This document shows, piece by piece, positions 31,999-38,895 of a DNA stretch of 64,000 nt. The DNA is from UBA3839 sp902776985 (GTDB lineage: Bacteria > Bacteroidota > Bacteroidia > Bacteroidales > Bacteroidaceae). The notes under the pieces were generated by a model. It was not told where the DNA came from. It saw only the letters and a program-made list of their open reading frames with translations, and did not search any database. Made by a program: the position numbers and the translations under genes. The DNA is taken from positions 1 through 64,000 of the forward strand of contig CACYSD010000007.1 of the NCBI GenBank assembly GCA_902776985.1, given 5' to 3'. The stretch's first letter is position 1, and each line of letters opens with the position of its first letter.

Positions 31999-32011
31999 AT
32001 AAAAGACGTTA

Positions 32012-32043
32012 TTTGTCTATTCAGCGAAAAAACGCTATCTTTG
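32012..32043 (+). promoter_or_regulatory. Promoter of the GT4-GT9 operon
   Basis: TTTG (32012-32015), 20 nt, TATCTTTG (32036-32043). It rules out the upstream TTG at 32041 as a start; an AGGTGAG-like site lies 5-12 nt before the ATG at 32074. Confidence 0.8.
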
Positions 32044-32073
32044 CCAATCATAATAAAAAAAGGTGAGAAATCC

Positions 32074-33132
32074 ATGACAAAGAAAAGAGTTCTGATAGAC
32101 CTTCGCGACTTGCGGAATCCAAATTGCGGCTTCGGACAGATCGCCATCAACTATGCCAAGCATTTCTCGGCTTTGCAGCTCGACGACATTCGGTTCGTGT
32201 TCCTCGTGCCCGAGAAGTGTGACATGGACTTCGGCGGCAATGTCGAGGTCGTGCGCTTCACCAAGCAGATGAAAAAGAATCAGTCTTTGCTCCCACAGGT
32301 CGATCTCTGGCATTCAGTCAATCAGAATCAGCGAGTGCAACGGCTCGAAGGCGACACCCGGTTCGTTTGCACCATCCACGACCTCAACTGGTTGCGAGAG
32401 AAAGGGTGGGCGAGTCGTCTCAAGCACCGCTGGCAGATAAAACGGATGATTCGCAAGGCCGATGCCCTCACCTGCATCTCCAAGTTTGTAGGCGAGGAGA
32501 TACAGCAGAACTTCAATCTCCGTGCCACACCCCTGCAGGTCATCTACGATGCCGTGGAGCGAATCGACCAGAAACCTCAGACCAAACCCTCGTTTGCCAC
32601 CGGACGACCCTTCTTCTTTGCCATCGGACAGATACGCAGGAAGAAGAACTTCCATCTGCTCGTCGATGTCATGAAGGACTTTCCCGACTACGACCTCTAC
32701 ATCTGTGGTGACGACCATTTCGACTGGGCTAAAGTCATACGCGACAAAATCCAGGCATCAGGACTCACCAATGTCCGTCTCACAGGCAAAATCACCGACC
32801 CCGAGCGCATCTGGCTCTATGCCAATTGTCAGGCATTCCTCTTCCCCAGCCAGGGAGAAGGGTTCGGACTCCCAGCCATCGAAGCCATGCAGTTCGGCAA
32901 GGCCGTGTTCGTCGCTCCCTGCACCTGTCTGCCCGAGATAGCCGGAGGTCACGCCCATGTATGGCACGATTTGCAGCCCTCCACACTCGTTGCAGGCATC
33001 AACGACTTCCTTCCCCATTTCTATGACCGTCCCGACCGGGTGGCAGCCATGAAGGACTATGCCTTCTCCTTCAGCTACGAAAACCACATTCAGCAATATA
33101 TAGACCTCTATCGCAAAATCCTCTTTTCATAA
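32074..33132 (+). CDS. Glycosyltransferase family 4 (GT-B) protein
   Basis: The 352-residue protein starts at ATG 32074, inside the region downstream of the promoter. The GT4 pattern is clear: an N-terminal 'RVLIDLRDLRNPNCGFGQIA', the domain-linking 'FFFAIGQIRRKKNFHLLVDV', 'VRLTGKITDPERIWLYANCQ', and the E-x7-E motif in 'PSQGEGFGLPAIEAMQFGKA'. It probably adds a sugar to a surface polysaccharide or LPS core. It overlaps the next gene (TAATG). The GC content is higher here than in neighbouring segments. Confidence 0.88.
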   Translation: MTKKRVLIDLRDLRNPNCGFGQIAINYAKHFSALQLDDIRFVFLVPEKCDMDFGGNVEVVRFTKQMKKNQSLLPQVDLWHSVNQNQRVQRLEGDTRFVCTIHDLNWLREKGWASRLKHRWQIKRMIRKADALTCISKFVGEEIQQNFNLRATPLQVIYDAVERIDQKPQTKPSFATGRPFFFAIGQIRRKKNFHLLVDVMKDFPDYDLYICGDDHFDWAKVIRDKIQASGLTNVRLTGKITDPERIWLYANCQAFLFPSQGEGFGLPAIEAMQFGKAVFVAPCTCLPEIAGGHAHVWHDLQPSTLVAGINDFLPHFYDRPDRVAAMKDYAFSFSYENHIQQYIDLYRKILFS

Positions 33133-34199
33133 TGCAAAAGACAATCAATAACATACTCGTAATCCGATTCCGCAGGGTAGGCGACAGCGTCCTCTCCATG
33201 GCACTCTGCCACAGTCTGCGACAAACATTCCCCGGAGCCAAGATAGACTTTGTAATCAATGAGGGCATCCATACCCTCTACGAGAACCATCCCGACGTCG
33301 ATCGCTGCATCACCTTCTCAGACACAGAGAACCACAATGCCCGCCTCTACGTCGGCAAAGTGTGGCGCACCGTCCACGACACCCGTTACGACATCATCAT
33401 CGATATGCGTACCACCCTGCGCACACTCCTCTTCTCCCTCTTCTCACGGTTCCGCACACCCTGGCGCATCGGCGAACGCAAATGGTACTCCTTCGGCATC
33501 CTCTCACACCGCGTTGACAACCACGCCAAGGGAACCGGCAACCGCATCCAGCAGAACAACCTCCTTATGCGTCCTCTTGGCGAAATCACCAACCTCCGAC
33601 TCTCCGAGGAGTTCCGCCTCTATGTCAGCGACGAGCACCGTCAGCGCTACCGCCAGCTCATGCAGGAGCGAGGCATCGACTTCACGCGCCCCGTCATCAT
33701 CGCCACACCCACCGCACGACTCGAATACAAAGTCCTCCCTGCCGAGACCATGAAAGATATCCTCCGTCGCATCATCCATACCTTCGACGCACAGATCATC
33801 TTCAATTTCGCAGGCAAGGAACGCGATATAGCACTCCGCTATCAGCAGGAACTCGGCAACGACCCCCATATCTTCACCACCATCGAGGCACCCTCGCTGC
33901 CTGACCTCTGCGCCCTCACCTCCAATTGCGATTTCTTCTTCGGCAACGAAGGCGGACCGCGCCACATAGCCCAGGCGCTCAACATCCCCTCCTTCGCCAT
34001 CTTCCCGCCCAACATCAAGAAATCCATCTGGCTCCCCAACGAAGGCAACCGCTTCGCCGGCATCAGTCCCGACGACTTCATGCCCTATCAGGAGCAGCTC
34101 GACCGTCGTCTCACCTATGCCCAGCGCATGGCCCTCATGACTCCCGACGCCATCTGGAATCGCCTCCAACCCATGCTCCGCACGGTTTTGAGTTTTTAA
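33132..34199 (+). CDS. Glycosyltransferase family 9 (heptosyltransferase-type)
   Basis: The 355-residue protein has 'ILVIRFRRVGDSVLSMALCH' (GT9 N-terminus), 'LRQTFPGAKIDFVINEGIHT', 'NFAGKERDIALRYQQEL', and the donor-binding 'DFFFGNEGGPRHIAQALNIP' (normally D-S/T-GP-xHxAxA; here NEGGPRHIAQA). It probably transfers heptose or a related sugar in LPS core assembly. The ATG overlaps the stop of the GT4 gene. The last residues and stop codon fall inside the 8-bp tandem repeat at 34185-34240. Confidence 0.88.
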   Translation: MQKTINNILVIRFRRVGDSVLSMALCHSLRQTFPGAKIDFVINEGIHTLYENHPDVDRCITFSDTENHNARLYVGKVWRTVHDTRYDIIIDMRTTLRTLLFSLFSRFRTPWRIGERKWYSFGILSHRVDNHAKGTGNRIQQNNLLMRPLGEITNLRLSEEFRLYVSDEHRQRYRQLMQERGIDFTRPVIIATPTARLEYKVLPAETMKDILRRIIHTFDAQIIFNFAGKERDIALRYQQELGNDPHIFTTIEAPSLPDLCALTSNCDFFFGNEGGPRHIAQALNIPSFAIFPPNIKKSIWLPNEGNRFAGISPDDFMPYQEQLDRRLTYAQRMALMTPDAIWNRLQPMLRTVLSF

Positions 34200-34240
34200 G
34201 TTCTTAAGTTCTTGAGTTTTTAAGTTTTTAAGTTTTTGAG
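34185..34240 (+). repeat. Seven tandem 8-bp units (TTYTTRAG)
   Basis: Units GTTTTGAG, TTTTTAAG, TTCTTAAG, TTCTTGAG, TTTTTAAG, TTTTTAAG and TTTTTGAG are reverse complements of those at 20538-20601. The GT9 stop (34197-34199) is within the array. Confidence 0.8.
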
Positions 34241-34259
34241 TTTTATATTCTTCACTTTT

Positions 34260-34955
34260 ATGACTCTTGGAATCCTCACAGCAATGCAGAAGGAGCACGA
34301 TCAGATAGCATCGCTCCTCCAGGATCGCCACACAGAAGGCGACAAGTTCACATACACAGTTGGAACCATAGGTTCCGCAACCATCGTGCTGCGTCAGTGC
34401 GGCATCGGTAAGGTCAATGCGGCAGTAGGCACAGCCGAACTCATCCGCACCTACCGCCCCGACTGCGTCATCTCCACAGGAGTGGCAGGAGGCATCGACA
34501 CCTGCCTCAATGTCATGGACGTAGTCGTCAGCACCGCCCTCGTCCACCACGACTTCGACCTCACCTCCTGGGGACTCGGCAAAGGCGAGATTCAGGACAT
34601 GCCCCGCTTCTTCTACGCAGGCGAGCAACTCGTCGCAGCCGCCCGTGCCCTCAACAGCCCCATCATCCACACCGGACTCATCGCCACAGGCGACCAGTTC
34701 ATCACCTCCCGCGCCGAGCAGCAAGCCATCAAGCAAGAATTTCCCGATGCCCTCGCCTGCGACATGGAATCAGCCGCCATTGCCCAGACCTGCTACATCT
34801 ACTCCGTCCCCTTCGTCTCCTTCCGCATCATCAGCGACACCCCCGGAGCCGATGCCCATCAGCAGCAGTACGACAACTTCTGGGAAGAAATGGCAAACCG
34901 CTCCTTCCACATCACCCACGAATACCTCACCGCATTAATCCAATCCCCCCTCTAA
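34260..34955 (+). CDS. mtnN: 5'-methylthioadenosine/S-adenosylhomocysteine nucleosidase
   Basis: I chose the ATG at 34260, matching the family start 'TLGILTAMQKEHDQIASLL'; an upstream TTG at 34236 lies in the repeat-rich leader. The protein has 231 residues. Motifs: 'ATIVLRQCGIGKVNAAVGTA', 'STGVAGGIDTCLNVMDVVVS', 'LIATGDQFITSRAEQQAIKQ', 'ACDMESAAIAQTCYIY' (catalytic-site Glu in DMES) and 'VSFRIISDTPGADAHQQ'. It removes adenine from MTA and SAH. The gene is GC-rich with C-ending codons like the preceding glycosyltransferases. Confidence 0.92.
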   Translation: MTLGILTAMQKEHDQIASLLQDRHTEGDKFTYTVGTIGSATIVLRQCGIGKVNAAVGTAELIRTYRPDCVISTGVAGGIDTCLNVMDVVVSTALVHHDFDLTSWGLGKGEIQDMPRFFYAGEQLVAAARALNSPIIHTGLIATGDQFITSRAEQQAIKQEFPDALACDMESAAIAQTCYIYSVPFVSFRIISDTPGADAHQQQYDNFWEEMANRSFHITHEYLTALIQSPL

Positions 34956-34998
34956 CACCCTTTTACATCCAGCGCTTCAGCGCGATGATTTCATTTAT

Positions 34999-35031
34999 AG
35001 CACGGATTTTTGATGGAATCTGTGCTTTTTT
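34999..35031 (+). terminator. Terminator after mtnN
   Basis: AGCACGGATT pairs with AATCTGTGCT, followed by TTTTTT. It starts 44 nt after the mtnN stop. A run of TGTGCTTTTCTGTG-like low-complexity sequence continues to about 35099. Confidence 0.8.
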
Positions 35032-35127
35032 GTGTGCTTTCTTTGTGTTTTCTGTGCTTTTCTGTGTGTTTTTTGTGCTTTTCTGTGTCTGTGTGCGATA
35101 ACACATGTTTTGTAACATAATTAATTA

Positions 35128-35159
35128 TTTGCACCCAGTGTTAAAAACCTATAACTTTG
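35128..35159 (+). promoter_or_regulatory. Promoter of a candidate small RNA
   Basis: TTTG (35128-35131), 20 nt, TAACTTTG (35152-35159), followed by C. No reading frame follows before a terminator at 35219-35244. Confidence 0.75.
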
Positions 35160-35245
35160 CAGCATCCTAAAAAAACAATCTTTTTACCTTAAAAACTAAT
35201 ACTTAACTTAAATAGAGAAGAGTACTCGTGAGAGTACTCTTTTTC
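35160..35245 (+). ncRNA. Candidate short transcript ending in a perfect terminator
   Basis: The ~80-nt A-rich segment lies between a consensus promoter (35128-35159) and the hairpin AGAGTACTC-GTG-AGAGTACTC (35219-35239; the arms are palindromic GAGTACTC) followed by TTTTT. No ATG-initiated frame of any length is present. It could be a free small RNA or an attenuated leader for the gene at 35357, which has its own promoter. Confidence 0.5.
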
Positions 35246-35297
35246 GTTTTTGGCTGATGGGGAGATATAATTGCATATTTACAAAAAAGTATTTTTT

Positions 35298-35330
35298 TTT
35301 GTTTAGTTATGTGGAAAATGTATATCTTTG
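35298..35330 (+). promoter_or_regulatory. Promoter of the G-tract secreted protein gene
   Basis: TTTG (35298-35301), 21 nt, TATCTTTG (35323-35330). The leader is ~25 nt to the ATG at 35357, which supports that ATG as the real start. Confidence 0.7.
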
Positions 35331-35356
35331 CGAGTGAAAATCAAATTTTTTATATC

Positions 35357-37551
35357 ATGTTACACTTAACAACCAAATTTAAGTTCCTCCTCACATTAAT
35401 ATTAATATGTGTTGGAAACACCATGGGGGGGGGGTAAATCCAGGAGATGTGTTTACTCGGATATCAGCTGTAGGCGACTTGACTGATGGTGATGAGATTA
35501 TTTTTGTAAATCAAGCAGAAACCTATGCTTGTGGTACCACGCAAAACACAAACAACCGCACTCCGGTTAGTATAACAACAAGCAACAACTCATATACATA
35601 CGCTTCAAGCGAAAATGTTCAGGTGTTTGTTGTTAAGAAAAACAGTTCTGGCCAATTTGGATTTCATACTGGAAGCGGCTACATCTATTCCGCCAGTTCT
35701 TCAAATAACTATCTAAAAACGAACACAACATCCGCTTCTACTGATCCAAGTGGAACAAGTGCCTGGAATTTATCTGTAAGTAACGATGTGTTCACAATAA
35801 CCAATGTAACTAATACATCTTATTATATAGCTTTTAATTCGACGAATTACTTTTCACAGTATCAGTCTGGTATGATAAAGCCATACATATACAAGAAAGA
35901 AACAAAGCCAAGTATTGGTACTTTCTCAACTATTCCTGCACAATCGGTGGTGATAAATAATAGTATAGACTTCAATCCTGCGGATTATTATGAAGATGCT
36001 AATGGTGTTTCAGGAACTACATCTTTATCGGTTACACCTGCTTCTGGCGACATTTATTATTCTGAGGGAAAGATATACGCTACAGCTTTAGGCTCTCAGA
36101 CTTTTACTGTGACAGCTACTCCTGCGGCAGCAGATGAAGAGGACTTTTCGTCTGCATCCACAACATTTACTGTAACTGTTCATAAACCAAACCATACGGT
36201 TACTTTCTCAATTAATGGCAATACTGAAAACACATCATCGGTAGAGGAAGACCAAGCCATTACCTTCCCTGGTAATCCTGCAAACATATATGGCAAGGTG
36301 TTCAAGGGATGGGCAGCAGCCGATATTATCGGCACAACAAACACTGCACCCACATTCGTTACCTCCGCAAATATGGGAACTGAAGATGTTACTTATTATG
36401 CAGTGTTTGCAAATGTAATATCTGGTAATAGTACAACTCAGACAGACGTATTGACAGCTAGCACTTTTGGGAATTTAACGGCTAGTTCTTATTCAAGTTG
36501 GTCAGGGAAAAGTGCAACAGGAGGCTCTGATGCTGTATATGCAGGAAATTGTACAAAAGACTCAGGTGGAAATATACAATTACGTTCTTCTGAGAATAGC
36601 GGTATAGTATCAACTACTTCTGGCGGTAAAGTGAAAAAAGTAACAATTAGTTGGGATAGTTCTACGACGGCTGGAAGAACGTTGGATATCTATGGTAAGA
36701 CTTCAGCCTATGCAGGTTCATCAGATTTGTATAGTTCGGCAGCTTCTACTAAAGGTACAAAACTTGGCAGTGTAGTTAAAGGAACGAGCACAGAACTAAC
36801 TGTTTCAGGCAACTACACATACATAGGTTTACGCTCAAATGACAAAACCATGTATATCGCAAGTATAAGTATTGATTGGGAAAATGGTACGCCAGACACT
36901 TATTCCGACTATTGCACAACGGTTTCGGGTGACATTGACTTATCAATCAGCAAGTACGAATTCTCAACCTTGTATTACGGAGACCGTTCATTTGTGGTTC
37001 CTGCAAGTGTGAAAGCCTATACTTTCAAGGTCGATAATGCTAACCAATTAGTCGTAAGCAAAGTTTATAACTCAGGTGAAACGATTCCTGCAGGTGAAGC
37101 TGTTGTTGTAAATGGTGCTGAAGGCAATTACACATTTGTAGTATCAGATGCATCAGGAACGGAAGATGATGATAACGTCCTTCGCGGTTTGGACGCAGCA
37201 GGAACAACGACTGGTGGAACCATATATTACAAACTATCCCTCAATGCTGCAGGCGATGAAAACTCAATTGGTTTCTATTGGGGGGCTGCAAGCGGTGCGG
37301 CTTTTACAAGTGCGGCTCATAAAGCATACGTTGCCGTTGATGCAGAATTAACCTTTAATGGAATTGCGGCAAAAGAACGTGGTATTTCTCTTCATGACAT
37401 TTTTGGTGAAAGCTCTGCTGTTGATGACATCTTAGAATGTACAAATCACAAAGAACATAGTACAGACATTTTCGATTTACAAGGACGAAAAGTGTCTAAA
37501 CCAATTCATGGTCTGTTCATTGTGAATGGTAAAAAATTGTTTTTGAGATAA
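35357..37551 (+). CDS. Secreted T9SS-type protein, frameshifted at a 10-G tract (probable phase-variable OFF state)
   Basis: ATG 35357 encodes a good signal peptide (MLHLTTKFKFLLTLILICVG) but runs through a G10 tract (35425-35434) into TAA at 35435. The long frame starting NPGDVFTRISAVGDLTDGDE is shifted; one more G (or two fewer) would join the two. The mature part, ~705 residues, has beta-rich repeats, a 'TVTFSINGNTENTSSVEEDQ' InlB/Listeria-Bacteroides-repeat-like module around residues 260-335, a 'VKKVTISWDSSTTAGRTLDI' module, and a type IX-like tail 'STDIFDLQGRKVSKPIHGLF'. An adhesin or surface role is inferred. Either slippage-based phase variation or a sequencing error explains the break. 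Confidence 0.75.
35425..35434 (+). repeat. Poly-G tract (10 G) inside the signal-peptide region
   Basis: The homopolymer lies at the junction between signal peptide and mature chain. The present length puts the signal peptide out of frame with the 700-residue body. Confidence 0.9.
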
Positions 37552-37589
37552 GTATTATTTACATTTTGAACATCTAAGAATTTGTCAAT

Positions 37590-37778
37590 ATGAAAACCAA
37601 ATATATAAAGCCAACAATTCTTATTTCAACAATTGAAATAAACAATTATATGACAGCTGCCTCAACTATTGGTCTATCAGGAGGCAATGAACTTGGACAA
37701 AATGGTGTCCAATTTACCAAAGAGAGGAATGAGGATTTCAGTTCCGATGGTTGTGAATGGGATACAGGTCTCTGGTAA
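37590..37778 (+). CDS. Small peptide of the MKxxYIKP type, unknown function
   Basis: The 62-residue peptide begins MKTKYIKPTILISTIEINNY and has a Gly/Asn-rich middle (LSGGNELGQNGVQF) and acidic, Trp-containing end (CEWDTGLW). Small Bacteroidales proteins starting MKKYIKP with a 'MxAAS' segment and a D/G/W-rich tail are common after surface-protein genes, but I know no function. The GG after a hydrophobic leader recalls double-glycine precursors, which is only suggestive. It begins 38 nt after the gene at 35357 and probably shares its transcript. Confidence 0.6.
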   Translation: MKTKYIKPTILISTIEINNYMTAASTIGLSGGNELGQNGVQFTKERNEDFSSDGCEWDTGLW

Positions 37779-37846
37779 CAACATTGTCTCTCTTTTCTGG
37801 AACAAAAGTTTCAACGAAGAGAAACAAAAGTTTCAGCGGCAGTGAA

Positions 37847-37900
37847 AAAAAAGTTTCAGCCCCAGTGAAAAATTAGTTTCACTGGGGCTGAAACTTTTTT
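37847..37900 (+). terminator. Perfect 24-bp inverted repeat, terminator
   Basis: 37847-37870 pairs perfectly with 37877-37900 (core AAGTTTCAGCCCCAGTGAAA) around the loop AATTAG, ending in T6. Two partial direct copies of the left arm precede it (AAAAGTTTCAACG near 37804 and AAAAGTTTCAGCGGCAGTGA near 37826). The remainder of 37901-38121 shows no gene. Confidence 0.8.
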
Positions 37901-38121
37901 CCCACAGCGCTGTGGAACTAATCTTTTTGTAGTTTAACGATTTTGGTCGAATACTTTCAGCCTTAATTGTAATATGGGTTGACTTAGGTTTATACTTAAT
38001 TTTAATCTCGGTTGTCAGCTTTCATTGCTTATTTATGATATCAGTTGACAGTATTTCTGTTTGTTCACTATTTAGGTTGAGTCCCAAAGTCGCCTGCAAA
38101 ACAAAAAAAAGTCCGATGTGT

Positions 38122-38152
38122 TTTGTTGGTTTCAATGCAATTATTATCTTTG
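38122..38152 (+). promoter_or_regulatory. Promoter of the 125-residue unknown gene
   Basis: TTTG (38122-38125), 19 nt, TATCTTTG (38145-38152). Leader of ~25 nt to the ATG at 38184. Confidence 0.75.
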
Positions 38153-38183
38153 CAGATAGGTATAGATTATTTGCAATTTCTGC

Positions 38184-38561
38184 ATGAAGAATCAGTATTA
38201 TAACGACATTGTAGAGATGCTGCTGAAGTCCGAATCGGACGGTATGCGGCTGGGAGCTATAGCCCGTAATATCTACAACAAGGACTGCGACCTCTTCGAC
38301 TCCGATGCCGAAGGGAAATTCATGCGTATATACCGCAGCGTGAAGCGTTTCCTGTGGTATCAGAGCAGACTGAAACGCTCTCCGTTCTCCCGCAACCGAT
38401 GGGGATACTACGGACTGAGACGTTCGTTTGCCCAGCAACTGGAACTGTGTTTCGATGACTGGGAAGAGGAGGGCATAGTGCTGCCTGAACCTGCTCCAGT
38501 GGAACAGCCAAAGCCTGAACTGCCGCAAATGCTGGACTTGTTTGCTGATTTTTTTCAGTAA
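38184..38561 (+). CDS. Unknown protein with a winged-helix-like N-terminus
   Basis: The 125-residue soluble protein reads 'YNDIVEMLLKSESDGMRLGA' then 'IARNIYNKDCDLFDSDAEGK' and 'YRSVKRFLWYQSRLKRSPFS'. The helical pattern and basic third helix resemble winged-helix domains of the HARE/HB1 kind, suggesting DNA binding. The last 30 residues are acidic and Pro-rich. It has its own promoter and is isolated from its neighbours. Its GC content is higher than the surrounding AT-rich DNA, which fits a conserved gene. Function unknown. Confidence 0.7.
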   Translation: MKNQYYNDIVEMLLKSESDGMRLGAIARNIYNKDCDLFDSDAEGKFMRIYRSVKRFLWYQSRLKRSPFSRNRWGYYGLRRSFAQQLELCFDDWEEEGIVLPEPAPVEQPKPELPQMLDLFADFFQ

Positions 38562-38568
38562 ATTTGTT

Positions 38569-38641
38569 ATTTGAGACACAACCGCAGAAATTATATATTT
38601 GAGACACAACCGCAGAAATTATATATTTGAAACAAAAACCG
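38569..38641 (+). repeat. 28-bp direct repeat, about 2.5 copies
   Basis: ATTTGAGACACAACCGCAGA plus 8 nt (28-bp unit) occurs at 38569-38596 and identically at 38597-38624, with a third partial, degenerate copy from 38625. It starts 8 nt after the preceding stop codon. Too few copies and no spacers for a CRISPR. Confidence 0.85.
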
Positions 38642-38656
38642 AGAAAACCCTTTTAT

Positions 38657-38768
38657 AATGTTCTTGTGCTTCGCACCTATGTTGTCTGTATTTTCAGAAC
38701 TATCTGGTAAGCAAGCTTCCCGCTATTTCTGAAAATTCATCCAACACGCCAATCGGCTAAAGAACATT
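38657..38768. repeat. Nested inverted repeats
   Basis: Outer arms AATGTTCT (38657-38664) / AGAACATT (38761-38768); inner arms ATTTTCAGAA (38690-38699) / TTCTGAAAAT (38727-38736). A small GTGCTTCGCAC hairpin lies between. No reading frame is supported. It could be an untranslated RNA or a remnant element. Confidence 0.4.
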
Positions 38769-38805
38769 TCAAAAGAAAAACATCGCTTACGCTAAAAAAC
38801 ATTCG

Positions 38806-38846
38806 TTCTTGAGTTTCTTGAGTTCTTGAGTTCTTAAGTTCTTAGA
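38806..38846 (+). repeat. Five tandem 8-9 bp units (TTCTTGAG)
   Basis: TTCTTGAG, TTTCTTGAG, TTCTTGAG, TTCTTAAG and TTCTTAGA: the same unit family as 34185-34240. It ends 50 nt before the ATG at 38896. Confidence 0.75.
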
Positions 38847-38895
38847 ATATAAAACATTAAAGGTTAATCGTTAAACGTATTGTTTAAGTTAATAT

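Noticed and set aside
33504..34736. 410-codon minus-strand frame across GT9 and mtnN
   Set aside because: It spans two well-supported plus-strand genes and the 8-bp tandem repeat, which it translates as a LKNLKTQELK repeat; composition is artefactual.
35407..35434. ATG at 35407 as the start of the long secreted protein
   Set aside because: It would give MCWKHHGGG without a signal peptide although the protein has a secretion tail; the ATG at 35357 after a consensus promoter is more credible, with the G tract as frame switch.
38569..38641. Possible CRISPR array
   Set aside because: Only 2.5 direct copies, contiguous with no spacers, and no cas genes in the window.
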